From positions 41,871,917 through 41,935,916 of the forward strand of contig OY829544.1 in assembly GCA_963691705.1 (NCBI GenBank): a stretch of 64,000 nt of DNA. Direction: 5' to 3'. The notes beneath the pieces are model-generated. The model had not been told where the DNA came from. It saw only the letters and a program-made list of their open reading frames with translations, and made no database searches. Source of the stretch: Viola odorata. Taxonomy: Eukaryota; Streptophyta; Magnoliopsida; Malpighiales; Violaceae. Within the stretch, counting starts at the first letter, position 1, and every line of letters starts with the position of its first letter. The translations under genes were made by a program, and so were the position numbers. Positions 44,713 through 55,375 of this stretch are shown piece after piece.

Positions 44713-46737
44713 TCACTTGCGTTTTTCTCCTAACCCCGTCGTCGGTAGTTCTGGTTCATCCATGTAAGGAGTGCCTCCCGCTATGATGTTAATCATAGGG
44801 AAGCCCTCGTCATCTACTGCGAAAGTTTCCTCACCTCTTCCTCTGAGACCATTATCCTTTTGTGGGACGCGAGGGGATACTTGTCGGTCATCTGCGACCC
44901 TTTTCGTGGGATTATTTCTGGTGTCTTCTCTTACTTTGGTTGCGAATTCTCCCAAGTAACCTTCTTCCACCAAACGTTCTATTGCTTATTTTAAGTCCCT
45001 GCATACTTTTGTAGAATGCCCCATGGCTTTGTGGAACTTACAATAAGCATTTTCTCTTCTCCCTAGAAGTACTCCGGGCTTTACGGGCGCAGGGTACCGG
45101 ATGGGAAGGTTTCGCTGTTCCACTATCGCCAAAATCTCTACCCTTGGTAGATTAAGGGAAGGGAAATCAGGATCGTATGCCTGACTTTTAGAGGAATCTC
45201 CTTGGCGCTGAGATGGGGAACTACCAGGCTTTCCCTTTGAAGTGCTACCTTTCCGCCCACTGGAGGTTTTGGGAATATGATCTTTCCGCCGAGCATACTC
45301 GTCGGTGAGGCGGTCATCAAGAATGGTATTTGCAGGAGCGTTTGGAATCAGAGGTGCCTCAGGTGGCATGCCATAGGTTCTATCTCTGTTTTCCTCTTCT
45401 TCCATTTTCGCGTAATTATGGGCTTTAAGTCTTAAAGCGTCCAGAGTCGCTGGAGGGTCCACTATTAGTGCATCTCTCAATTTACTATAACGGAAGTTCC
45501 TCTTCAAGGCTTCTATAGCAAAATCGATGGTAACGCCCGACGTTAGTGAAATTTCCAGATCAAATCGACTAAGAAATTCCTTCAGAGTTTCCTGAGGCCT
45601 TCGACGTAGGTCAAATAACGAGGCGGCAGATTTCCTGATTGGAATCACTGTGCTGAAACGGCTCCGGAACTTGGATTCCAACTGTACGAAATTGCTAATA
45701 GATCCACCGGGAAGGCCCTCGAACTAGAGGCGCGCGACTCCTGATAATGTCATAACAAATATTTGGCATAACGCCGCATCACTGTACGTCTGAAACTGCA
45801 CGAAATCCTTCACCTTATTGATGTGGGAAATGGGATCTCTGGTGCCGTCATAAGTCTCAGTGGGAAGCTTCACATGTCGACTGACCTTATGGCGTCTTAT
45901 ACGACGGCTAAATGGATGACCTGATGTGTCATCAAGAATTTCACGCTCCTAGCGTGGGGGAGACACTTCCGCAGGACGCCTCCGATTCCGTGGATCTGGC
46001 GTGGGATGTCGCCTAGGAGACCGACTGTGGCTTCTGGGCGAGCGAGTTCGATATCTCCTACTGCTGGATATTTCACTGCGCTCAGGAGACAAATCTCTAT
46101 TCGCTCCTTCCCTTCGACCGTCCCAACGGTTTCTGGCCTCTTCCAGGTGCCAATCCTCCAGAGGGATGGGACCTAGGGGCACTTGCGGCACATAAGGTTC
46201 CACTCGTCCTTGAGTGAGCTGCACAAAATTAATCGAGGGATCAGCTACGGATAAAGTTGGCTGGAGATTTTCCTGTAATGACGGTGACAAGGGCCGCTCG
46301 GTGACAATAGACGGTGTGAACATGACACGGGGAGGTACACTCGATCCGGAGATTTCAGGTGTCATTCTAGCAGCCATTTCAGTCAAATAGTCCATCCGAG
46401 AATGAAGGGCCGCTATTTCACTCGCAAAAGGGTATTCTGTACTAATTAACACAAATCCCCTCGAAGCAGGAGTAGAGAAGCTGGATCCTGCCATTTGGGA
46501 CAACGAAACGGTCGCTTGCGAGGAAAGAACTTCCCCTGCAGACCTGATCAAAGGGTTTAGGGATTCTGAACTGATTTGTTGTGCTTTCCCTGAGAGTTCA
46601 GCAGTAGCAAAAGGAAATAATTGTCTACGAATCGAGAAAGGAACATTAGAAGATGGAGGTCGCGTCCGCTCCGACTCAGAAGTCATGATTATTCCGATCT
46701 CTGAGTTGAACAGGGCTTGGCTATTAAGGATGCTCAC
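44713..46737 (-). pseudogene. Element B gag (Tat-type)
   Basis: The N-terminal 262 codons (46737-45949) are Ser/Pro-rich and end with an SR-type segment (SSSRRYRTRSPRSHSRSPRR). After a TAG comes the core: VKLPTETYDGTRDPISHINK, then MESKFRSRFSTVIPIRKSAA, LDALRLKAHNYAKMEEEENR, and the zinc knuckle CKFHKAMGHSTKVC (Cys-His-His-Cys). Further stops occur at Trp in LSGVARLWFEG and just after the knuckle (about 44985). It aligns throughout with element A's gag. Confidence 0.85.
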
Positions 46738-46750
46738 TTAATACACCAAG

Positions 46751-46772
46751 ACTCTCAATGAAAGCACCAATT
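46751..46772 (-). other. Element B primer binding region
   Basis: The minus strand reads AATTGGTGCTTTCATTGAGA, identical to the site after element A's 5' LTR. Confidence 0.65.
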
Positions 46773-47337
46773 TGTTAAGATCTTATCTCTTATGCGATCG
46801 GGGTGTTGACTTCCATTGGTCGGAGTTGTTGTAGTTGCCGTCGAACTCACCTGCAAGGCGCCGGAGGGGGGGCTCCGACGTAGACACTCCGATGCTTAAG
46901 TCAGTAAGCGGTTTTAAAAATAGCAGAGGTTCTAGAAGGCAATCTTAGGCTTACTTGATGTTTTTCATTAAGGGGTATTTGTAGGCCACTGGAGGCGATA
47001 GCTGGACGTAAGGGCGATATCCAGGTGAGACGTCGCTCCTGATGACGTCACGGGCGATACCTGAACCCGACATCATCAGCGATACCTGAGGTAACGTCAA
47101 GGTTGATGTCTCCGAGGAGGGTACCGGGGGCGATACCTACGATCATGTCGGGGGCGATAGCTCTATAGGTCCCTGGAATGGGATGATGCCGTGCGTAAAG
47201 AGATGCGTGAGACCTCCCCCCCGCTGATGTCGACCATCCCAGTAAACGCTTCAAGGTTTGGTAGCGATAGCTTAGATGTCCGACAAGGCTCGTGGGACTC
47301 CCTCTTCGGCAGGGGTCATAATTACAGAAATGCCCTT
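46773..47337 (-). mobile_element. Element B 5' LTR (main part)
   Basis: This is 565 bp of the 587-bp LTR; the remaining 22 bp are at 55349-55370, beyond element C. The sum matches the 3' LTR exactly. It ends with CCCTT (47333-47337), duplicated at 55344-55348 as element C's target site. It holds the same ACGT-rich block as the 3' LTR. Confidence 0.88.
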
Positions 47338-48252
47338 TGACGCGATCCGACCTCCAAAACAGAGATCGAAGCGAGTACGAACACTATACGGATCTAGCTC
47401 GTGGGTTGACAATCTCAATACACAATAATAGATGGAAGATATGCAGCGGAAATATGATACAAAATGAATGATACAAAGGGAACGATTATACCCGGAAGAA
47501 TACGGAATAGAGTAGAGGTGGTTGTCGAACAATCAAGGACTTGAATACTTGAAATCAGCACTTGAACACTTGAATAGCAATAATCGGGTACGGAATATTG
47601 CTCTCCAATGATCTCAATAAATTATCAAATACTCACACAAATTGTTCATACAAAGGAAGTAATCACGATTACAAGAGTTTGGAAAATTATTCTTTTAGCG
47701 TGGATAATACCAAGGGCTTTCCGAACCTAGGTAAGAGCCAACAGAGCTTAAGTGAACATGGAGGAGTATTCTCAACTCAACAAATTCACATTTACATTCA
47801 AGCTAAGGAGAAAGAACTAAACAAAGGAGTTATTTATAGTTGGCATACAAATTGGACTTGGAAAAGCCCAAAAACCCATTTTAGCCCCGTGTCTGGCGGC
47901 ATGCCGCTACAAGGGAAACGGTCCTGGCGGCATGCCTCTAATCTCGCTTGACAGACACCCATTTCATTTAATTCTAGTGGCATGCCGCTACAAAGGTAGC
48001 AGTCCTGGCGGCATGCCGCCAGGCTTCATCAAGTCACTTTCGTTGGTTTGATGAATGGTCACGTTGACAGCTCTTTCCTTGGTTTTGATAGGTTCCTTCT
48101 CTCTCATTTTGCCTTCTATCCACAGGGACAACCCCCTGGCTTTGCTCCGTGTGATCGGACCTTGAGGTAATATGTCTCGAGGAAGAATATCCTCTACCTC
48201 CGTGTTAGGCGCATGCGTGTTCGTAGGTGTGATCGTAGGTATGATCGCATCA
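47338..48252 (-). repeat. Element C 3' LTR
   Basis: This LTR (plus-strand start TGACGCGATCCGACC, end GATCGCATCA) carries the last 87 codons and stop of the polyprotein. It also has four copies of a GGCGGCATGCCGCC-type palindrome between 47895 and 48021. Confidence 0.9.
47895..48021. repeat. Cluster of GGCGGCATGCCGCC palindromes in element C LTR
   Basis: Copies are at 47895-47907 (GGCGGCATGCCGC), 47926-47938 (one mismatch), 47977-47988 (one mismatch) and 48006-48021 (TGGCGGCATGCCGCCA, perfect). The same cluster is in the other LTR (about 54986-55112), where two of the mismatches are absent. One overlaps the end of the polyprotein (GGMPPG). Confidence 0.85.
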
Positions 48253-51200
48253 TCCCCTCCTCCTTTGAAAGGATTCGCCCTCGAATCTATTTCTTTAAGT
48301 TCCTCGTCATCTGGATGGCAAAGGGACAGATCATTAATATGGAAGGAATTACTAATGGAACCATACTCACTTGGTAGATCAAGAACATAGGCGTTGTCAT
48401 TAATTCGGTGGAGAATTTGGAAAGGTCCGTCGCCTCGAGGACTTAATTTTCCTTGTCGCTTCTGAGGGAAGTGATCCTTGCGCCAATACAACCATACCCA
48501 TTGTCCCGGTTTGAAGATCGTAGGTTTCTTTCCCTTGTTGCGCTTGTTCATCTCACGATCATTCACCTTTTCAATATTCTTGCGAACAAGTTCATGTATC
48601 TTCTTTACTTCTGCAGCCCTGGTCTCGCCTTCTACACATTTTATAACACTCAAAGGCAAAGGTAAGAGGTCAAGAGGGGTTAGGGGTTGAAACCCGTATA
48701 CCACCTCAAAAGGGGAAAAACCAATGGTTGAGTGATAAGCATGGTTATATGCAAATTCAACAAAAGCAATACTTTCTTCCCATTTAATACCATGTTTATC
48801 AATCATAATTCGAAGTAATGACCCTAAGGTTCTGTTCACAACCTCGGTTTGTCCATCCGTTTGGGGATGACACGTAGTAGAGAAAAGAAGCTTAGTGCCC
48901 AACTTCGCCCAAAGGGTTCGCCAAAAATGGCTAAGAAACTTTGTATCACGATCACTCACGATACTTCTAGGCATGCCATGCAAACGTACCACATGTTGAA
49001 AAAATAAATGAGCAATGCGAGTGGCATCATGAGTTTTCGCACATGGTATAAAGTGAGCCATTTTCGAAAAACGGTCAACAACAACGAAAATTGAATCATT
49101 ACCTTGACTAGACCTTGGTAGCCTTAAAATAAAATCCATTGACAAATCAACCCAAGGATGGCTAGCAACGGGTAATGGCATGTAAGATGCATGACTTATG
49201 GATGTAGATTTAGCTCTTTTGCATGTAAGGCATCTAGCAATTATTTTTGTCACATCTACTTTCATTCTTGGCCAAAAGAAATGCACTTTCAATATTTGCA
49301 ATGTTTTCGTAATTCCGAAATGACCATTCAAGCCACCACCGTGGGCTTCTAACACGAGCAACTCTCGAATATTATATCTAGGTATGCAAAGTCGACTACG
49401 TTTGAACAAGAATCCATCATGTTTTACAAAATGTAAGTAAGATCCTTTTTCACATGCCACATATATATCACGCAAGTCATTATCATGTTGATAAAGATCT
49501 ACTATATGTGAAAAACCAAAAATTTTAGCGTCAAGAGTCGATATGAGAACATACCTCCTTGAGAGTGCATCAGCCACCACATTTTCTTTGCCTTGTTTGT
49601 ATTTGATCGTATAAGGAAACGCCTCGATAAATTCCATCCACTTAGCATACCGCTTGTTAAGTTTGGCTTGCCCTTGAAGGAACTTGAGGCTTAAGTGATC
49701 CGTGTGGACAACGAATTGATTCGACAAGAGATAATGTTCCCACACCATCAAGGATCTCACAAGTGCATACAATTCCCGGTCGTATGTGGAGTAGTTCAAT
49801 GTGGCACCATGGAGTTTCTCACTAAAATAAGCAATGGGACGTCCATCTTGAGTGAGTACCGCGCCAATCCCAATTCCGCTTGCGTCACACTCAAATTCAA
49901 ATACCTTGTTGAAATCGGGTAAAGCAAGGACCGGACTACACATAAGTCGTTCCTTAAGTTCTCGGAATGCTTCCTCTTGCTTTTGTCCCCACTCGAATGT
50001 CACATTTTTCTTGGTTAACTCATTGAGTGGTGCAGCGATGGTGGAGAAATTTGGTACAAACCGGCGGTAAAAACTCGCTAGGCCATGGAAGGACCTAATC
50101 TCGCTTGCGTTCTTAGGTTGTGGCCACTCCTTGATTGCTATCACCTTCTCTTCATCCACCTGAACTCCTCCTATACTTACAACAAAACCAAGAAAATGCA
50201 CTCGATCCAAACAAAATTCACACTTAGCTATTTTAGCATACAATTTGTGAACTCTAAGTGTGTTAAGTACAGATCGTAAATGTACAATATGAGCATCAAT
50301 GGAGGGACTATAAATGAGAATGTCATCAAAGTAGACAACAACAAAATTCCCAATAAATCCACGCAAAATATGATTCATTAAACGCATGAAAGTACTAGGT
50401 GCATTAGAGAGACCAAAGGGCATTACTATCCATTCATACAAACCGTGTTTTGTTTTGAATGCGGTCTTCCATTCGTCTCCCTCTTGCATTCGGATTTGGT
50501 GATATCCGCTCATTAAGTCTATTTTTGAATAGACCTTGCTGCCACTCAACTCATCCAACATGTCATCAAGGCGTGGTATGGGATGACGATACCTCACGGT
50601 AATCTTGTTGATGGCGCGACAATCCACACACATGCGCCACGTTCCATCTTTCTTTGGAACTAGTAGCACGGGTACGGCGCATGGCGGTAAGCTCTCACGG
50701 ATATAACCTTTGCTCATCAAATCATCAACTTGTCGTTGAAGCTCCTTTGTTTCTTCGGGGTTACATCGATAGGCTGGGCGGTTAGGTAGTGTGGATCCCG
50801 GAATAAGATCAATTTTATGCTCAATGCCTCGGATGGGTGGTAGGCCACTAGGCATCTCCTCCGGAAATACATCCTCAAATTCCTGCAAGAGTGAAACAAG
50901 TGGACTAGGTAGGGAAGAAAGATCAACGCTAATGTTTAAACAATGTGGTTTGTACCGAAGTACTAGACACATATTGTTACTTTGCAAAGCATGCCTCACA
51001 TTCCTCTCCTTTGCTAACACACTCACTGTTTTATTTTCACTCTCTCTACCATGCTTGCTTTTGTCATAGCGTGTATTCATTTCCTTGCTCTCTTTGTTTC
51101 CTCGGTCACTCTCATTCTTTTCTCTCATCTTCCTCATTAGATGGAATTCAGCACTCGCTTTCTCCATTTTTCTCTGATCTTCCCGAACTTGGGAGGGTGA

Positions 51201-53249
51201 AAGGGGTAGAATGCTAAACCTCTTGCCGCAATGTACAAGTTGAATTTTGTTAGTGCGGCCATTGTGAATTACTTCTCTATCGAATTGCCACGGCCGCCCG
51301 AGAAGGAGATGGCTAACATCCATAGGTACTACATCACATAAACGTTCATCTTCATATCCACCCATTTTAAAATTCACAAGCACTTGCTCCTTGACCTTAA
51401 CTTCTCCATCATCATTGAACCAATGGAATGAGTAGGGTTTTGGGTGAGGCTTGGTTGACAAGTTTAATTTATGAACCAAAAGTTGGCTCGCTGCATCAAC
51501 AACACTTCCATTGTCAACAACTAATGAAACAACTTTACCATTTACCTCACATCGAGAGTGGAACAAGTTCTCTCTTTGTTCTTCGCATTCGGACTCAACT
51601 TTGACCTGAACATTCATGCTCCTCCTCACCACCAAAGTCATAGTTACAGCCGGACGGATTTCTTCCTCTTCTTTACTCTCGGTCTCCTCTCCTTTCTCAC
51701 ACACTTCTCCCTCAATCTTTTCATTTTCACTCTCGGATTCATACGCCCCCTCCCTAAGGATAATCACACGACGATTAGGACATTCGGATGAAATGTGGCC
51801 TCTTCCACGACACTTGAAACATTCAATGTTCGCGGAATATTTTCGGGGTGGGTTGGTAGAGGTAGTGTTTGGCGACTTCGAAGTCGGAATAGGAAAGGTA
51901 GGTTTGGTCAATGGAAGGTTTGGGCTAGATGTATATGGGGCTGTTTTGGTATAGGGTGAGGGTTTTGATGAATCTCTTTGGTAAGGCTTCCATGGAGTTT
52001 GGGTAGTGTTTCGGCTAGGATAGGTTTTCTTTTTGGTGGCTTCATGAGCTTCCACCTTCAAAGCATAATGGAGCATTGGTTGTAGCCTATCAAAGTCTCT
52101 CAACTCAAGCTTGTACTTAACCTTCTCATTCAACCCATTAAGAAATCGAGCCATGGTGATCTCTTCCTCCTCCACAATGTCGGTCTTAGTGAGGAGTGAT
52201 TCAAGTTCATTATAATATTCTCCCACAGTCTTCGTTCCTTGTTTGAGACCATGTAATTTTTTTTGCAAATCCCTCTTGTAAGAAGATGGTACAAACCTCT
52301 CCCGCATGATATGCTTCATCTCTTCCCATGTTCGGACAGCTCCTTCCTCTCCCCTTACTTTACAAATTTTCTCCCACCAACTTACAACATAACCATCAAA
52401 CTCCATTGCCGCAAGCTTAACCTTCTTGCCATCCGAGTATTGATGACAATTGAAAATTCTTTGTATCTTCCCTTCCCACTTAAGATACTCAGATGGATCG
52501 GTGGTGCTTTCAAAAGTGGGAATTTGAACTTTGATACGTTTCAAATTATCATCAACTCTAGGTTCATGTGTCCGCCCAATATGTTCATCAAATCGAACTC
52601 CTTGGTCTCGACCCCTCCTTGATCGATGATCTGCACCAATTCCCTCAAAATCCTCATTAGCTTCCTCATATAAGTCTTCATAAAAGTCACGTTGATAGGT
52701 TAGATTAGTGACCGCCGAAAAGTGAGGAGTTGGGACTCGATTATTGGTAGAGGTGCCTGCTCCTTGGTGTGTATTATGGTTCAGGGAAGGCCTAGTGAAT
52801 TGGTTCCCTTGGAGATGCTGACTTTGGCGCTGTCGTATAGCATCCATTTGTGTGGTGGTAACAGCAAGGTTTGTTGAGGCTTGCTCTTTTCTGGTTCCGG
52901 TAGTAAGAACATTAGGGAAGCCTCGGTTGGCCGCCCTCAAGGGTTCTTCATCATCATTTTGGCTCACATGGCCTTCCGATACATTGTCAACTGTAACTAA
53001 TTCTTTATCAGGTACGGAAGAGTGTTTGGTGGCCACATTTTCTTGTGGGGTGGGTTGGATGACAGCCTCGGTCAGCTTGCTTTGCATTGCCATAAATGCT
53101 CGGAACATATTTTGTAATTCAATTTGGCCACGCTCCGTTGTTTCAAGTTTGGCCAACATGGCATTGCTAGCTTCATCGGATTTGGCATCATTGCCTCCTA
53201 CTACACTTTCTGCCAACATAGTCACAATAATACCTGCACACTTAAACAA
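47988..53249 (-). CDS. Element C Gag-Pol polyprotein (chromovirus, CRM-like)
   Basis: A 1753-codon unbroken ORF; the better start is probably the internal Met 11 (MLAESVVGGN). Order: Gag with FNCHQYSDGKKVKLAAMEFD and a CCHC knuckle CFKCRGRGHISSEC (about 476-490); protease with LVVDNGSVVDAAS (about 580); reverse transcriptase with SKIDLMSGYHQIRM and active site VVVYFDDILIY (about 973); RNase H with FECDASGIGIGAVL; integrase with HHCC region FGITKTLQILKVHFFWPRMK, catalytic MDFILRLP, VSDRDTKF and HPQTDGQTEVVNR (about 1371-1466); and a GPY/F-type PRGDGPFQIL (about 1606). The last 87 codons lie in the 3' LTR. The reverse transcriptase reads most like CRM chromoviruses to me; I see no typical chromodomain. 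All catalytic residues checked are present. Confidence 0.93.
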   Translation of the reverse strand: MFKCAGIIVTMLAESVVGGNDAKSDEASNAMLAKLETTERGQIELQNMFRAFMAMQSKLTEAVIQPTPQENVATKHSSVPDKELVTVDNVSEGHVSQNDDEEPLRAANRGFPNVLTTGTRKEQASTNLAVTTTQMDAIRQRQSQHLQGNQFTRPSLNHNTHQGAGTSTNNRVPTPHFSAVTNLTYQRDFYEDLYEEANEDFEGIGADHRSRRGRDQGVRFDEHIGRTHEPRVDDNLKRIKVQIPTFESTTDPSEYLKWEGKIQRIFNCHQYSDGKKVKLAAMEFDGYVVSWWEKICKVRGEEGAVRTWEEMKHIMRERFVPSSYKRDLQKKLHGLKQGTKTVGEYYNELESLLTKTDIVEEEEITMARFLNGLNEKVKYKLELRDFDRLQPMLHYALKVEAHEATKKKTYPSRNTTQTPWKPYQRDSSKPSPYTKTAPYTSSPNLPLTKPTFPIPTSKSPNTTSTNPPRKYSANIECFKCRGRGHISSECPNRRVIILREGAYESESENEKIEGEVCEKGEETESKEEEEIRPAVTMTLVVRRSMNVQVKVESECEEQRENLFHSRCEVNGKVVSLVVDNGSVVDAASQLLVHKLNLSTKPHPKPYSFHWFNDDGEVKVKEQVLVNFKMGGYEDERLCDVVPMDVSHLLLGRPWQFDREVIHNGRTNKIQLVHCGKRFSILPLSPSQVREDQRKMEKASAEFHLMRKMREKNESDRGNKESKEMNTRYDKSKHGRESENKTVSVLAKERNVRHALQSNNMCLVLRYKPHCLNISVDLSSLPSPLVSLLQEFEDVFPEEMPSGLPPIRGIEHKIDLIPGSTLPNRPAYRCNPEETKELQRQVDDLMSKGYIRESLPPCAVPVLLVPKKDGTWRMCVDCRAINKITVRYRHPIPRLDDMLDELSGSKVYSKIDLMSGYHQIRMQEGDEWKTAFKTKHGLYEWIVMPFGLSNAPSTFMRLMNHILRGFIGNFVVVYFDDILIYSPSIDAHIVHLRSVLNTLRVHKLYAKIAKCEFCLDRVHFLGFVVSIGGVQVDEEKVIAIKEWPQPKNASEIRSFHGLASFYRRFVPNFSTIAAPLNELTKKNVTFEWGQKQEEAFRELKERLMCSPVLALPDFNKVFEFECDASGIGIGAVLTQDGRPIAYFSEKLHGATLNYSTYDRELYALVRSLMVWEHYLLSNQFVVHTDHLSLKFLQGQAKLNKRYAKWMEFIEAFPYTIKYKQGKENVVADALSRRYVLISTLDAKIFGFSHIVDLYQHDNDLRDIYVACEKGSYLHFVKHDGFLFKRSRLCIPRYNIRELLVLEAHGGGLNGHFGITKTLQILKVHFFWPRMKVDVTKIIARCLTCKRAKSTSISHASYMPLPVASHPWVDLSMDFILRLPRSSQGNDSIFVVVDRFSKMAHFIPCAKTHDATRIAHLFFQHVVRLHGMPRSIVSDRDTKFLSHFWRTLWAKLGTKLLFSTTCHPQTDGQTEVVNRTLGSLLRIMIDKHGIKWEESIAFVEFAYNHAYHSTIGFSPFEVVYGFQPLTPLDLLPLPLSVIKCVEGETRAAEVKKIHELVRKNIEKVNDREMNKRNKGKKPTIFKPGQWVWLYWRKDHFPQKRQGKLSPRGDGPFQILHRINDNAYVLDLPSEYGSISNSFHINDLSLCHPDDEELKEIDSRANPFKGGGDDAIIPTITPTNTHAPNTEVEDILPRDILPQGPITRSKARGLSLWIEGKMREKEPIKTKERAVNVTIHQTNESDLMKPGGMPPGLLPL
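48253..48266 (-). other. Element C polypurine tract inside the coding frame
   Basis: The minus strand reads AAAGGAGGAGGGGA directly before the 3' LTR (TGATGCGATC). In the polyprotein frame it encodes KGGG of NPFKGGGDDAI, so plus-strand priming and coding use the same bases. Confidence 0.85.
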
Positions 53250-54428
53250 ACGTTAGTGAATGAAGAATCAATCTCTCCCTCACGTGTTTTAAACTCTCGT
53301 GTTTCAATCACTCGGAAAATTTGGCCTCTCACAACACTCAATCTCTCTTGCAATCTTGTTCAATTGTGTGTGTAATCTTCTCCCAATATCTCTGTGTCCA
53401 AGGTTCAAATTCGGGTAGCAAGTCCTTGAAAAGAGGCGTAGGAACGCCGTGACAGCAAACCTCTACACCTTGAATTTTTTTTTTTTTATCTCAAGAAATT
53501 GTTATGACTAAGAAATATTTAGAAGACAAGAGGACCTTCAGCTGGACAACAAGAAGAAGAAAATAGGAAAAGACTTAACGTAAAAAAAAAAAAAACTTGG
53601 ATTAGTTTTAAAGGAGACTCAAAAGAACAAGACTTAAAAGTCCTAATGAAAAAAAGACTTTATGAAAAAGACTCAAGACTTGTTTAAGACTTTAGTATAA
53701 TTAAACTACAACTAACAAGTGGAATTGATGGAAGTTGGCTTTGTTGTGAGAGCACTCCCGTAATTGAAGACAAGAGTAAATGGAGGTACAAAAGATTTTT
53801 AATTAATTCCTTGGTTGATGGTCAGACAAGTGGGGAAACAAATGGGTAGGTAATTTCCTTGATTGATGGCTAAAGTTTAGCTTTTCACTATTTGTGATTA
53901 GTGCTTCCAATTAAATAATTGGCAAACAACTTTTTCACTTGGAATTGTCCTGACCAAGATTAAACTGAAATCTTTTCTTTGTTTTGGGAAAGTTTCCAAT
54001 AGCAATCACAACTTGAAAAATAAGACAAGAAATGAAGAACACTAGGGCTGTTCTTTAACAGATTTTTGTGTATGGACTCAAAGAAATATAGAATGATGGC
54101 TAAGATTCACGAAAATTTGCAGTGACACTCCTAGGACATAGATCTACAACTTTCATGAAGGAAGAAAAAGGAAATTCCGTAGATAACACAGTGAAAACAG
54201 ACCAAGAACACAAGAACTATACTTTTGGACGAAATCTGCACACCCTTTTGTTTTTGCCAAAATGGATAAGCTATGCACAGAATTTCAAAGAGACTCAAAG
54301 ATAAGAAATGTCACACACAAACTGAAGTTTGTTAACACCAATTTTCATATTTTTCTGAACGTGGAAACACATACAAAAATTAGCAGCCACGAAGATCAAC
54401 TCAAGAGCCCAAGAGCTCCGCTACCACA
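53250..54428 (-). other. Element C 5' leader and primer binding site
   Basis: An AT-rich leader of about 1.2 kb lies between the 5' LTR and the polyprotein start, with no credible gene. Next to the LTR the minus strand reads TGTGGTAGCGGAGCTCTTGG; its TGGTAGCGGAGC resembles the initiator-Met primer site TGGTATCAGAGC with several changes, and recurs next to element D's LTR. A possible splice acceptor (TGTGCAG) lies just before Met 11 of the ORF. Confidence 0.55.
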
Positions 54429-55343
54429 TGACGCGATCCGACCTCCAAAATAGAGATCGAAGCGAGTACGAAAACTATACGGATCTAGCTCGTGGGTTGA
54501 CAATCTCAATACACAATAATAGATGGAAGATATGCAGCGGAAATATGATACAAAATGAATGATACAAAGGGAACGATTATACCCGGAAGAATACGGAATA
54601 GAGTAGAGGTGGTTGTCGAACAATCAAGGACTTGAATACTTGAAATCAGCACTTGAACACTTGAATAGCAATAATCGGGTACGGAATATTGCTCTCCAAT
54701 GATCTCAATAAATTATCAAATACTCACACAAATTGTTCATACAAAGGAAGTAATCACGATTACAAGAGTTTGGAAAATTATTCTTTTAGCGTGGATAATA
54801 CCAAGGGCTTTCCGAACCTAGGTAAGAGCCAACAGAGCTTAAGTGAACATGGAGGAGTATTCTCAACTCAACAAATTCACATTTACATTCAAGCTAAGGA
54901 GAAAGAACTAAACAAAGGAGTTATTTATAGTTGGCATACAAATTGGACTTGGAAAAGCCCAAAAACCCATTTTAGCCCCGTGTCTGGCGGCATGCCGCTA
55001 CAAGGGAAACGGTCCTGGCGGCATGCCGCTAATCTCGCTTGACAGACACCCATTTCATTTAATTCTAGCGGCATGCCGCTACAAAGGTAGCAGTCCTGGC
55101 GGCATGCCGCCAGGCTTCATCAAGTCACTTTCGTTGGTTTGATGAATGGTCACGTTGACAGCTCTTTCCTTGGCTTTGATAGGTTCCTTCTCTCTCATTT
55201 TGCCTTCTATCCACAGGGACAACCCCCTGGCTTTGCTCCGTGTGATCGGACCTTGAGGTAATATGTCTCGAGGAAGAATATCCTCTACCTCCGTGTTAGG
55301 CGCATGCGTGTCCGTAGGTGTGATCGTAGGTATGATCGCATCA
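54429..55343 (-). repeat. Element C 5' LTR
   Basis: A 915-bp LTR nearly identical to 47338-48252. It is flanked on the right by the target duplication CCCTT (55344-55348). Confidence 0.92.
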
Positions 55344-55348
55344 CCCTT

Positions 55349-55370
55349 AGGATTGCCTTAATGGTTATCA
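55349..55370 (-). mobile_element. Element B 5' LTR (outer 22 bp)
   Basis: AGGATTGCCTTAATGGTTAT followed by CA is identical to the end of B's 3' LTR at 32178-32199. It is followed by CCGAC (55371-55375), the target duplication shared with 31608-31612. Confidence 0.88.
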
Positions 55371-55375
55371 CCGAC

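Larger units (their letters stand above)
47338..55343 (-). mobile_element. Element C, complete chromovirus-type LTR retrotransposon
   Basis: An 8006-bp element with 915-bp LTRs at 47338-48252 and 54429-55343, TG...CA ends and a perfect 5-bp duplication CCCTT. One unbroken polyprotein occupies the interior. The LTRs differ at about six sites by eye (for example 47363, 47386, 47937 against the partner), so insertion is recent. It is nested in element B's 5' LTR. Intact coding, primer site, polypurine tract and LTRs make it a candidate for current autonomy. Confidence 0.92.

Noticed and set aside
47598..47951. 117-codon ORF present in both element C LTRs
   Set aside because: It is duplicated only because the LTR is; no protein family, no separate promoter, and nearly identical copies give no evidence of selection.
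48172..53375. Many plus-strand ORFs over the chromovirus
   Set aside because: They are shadows of the 1753-codon polyprotein on the minus strand.
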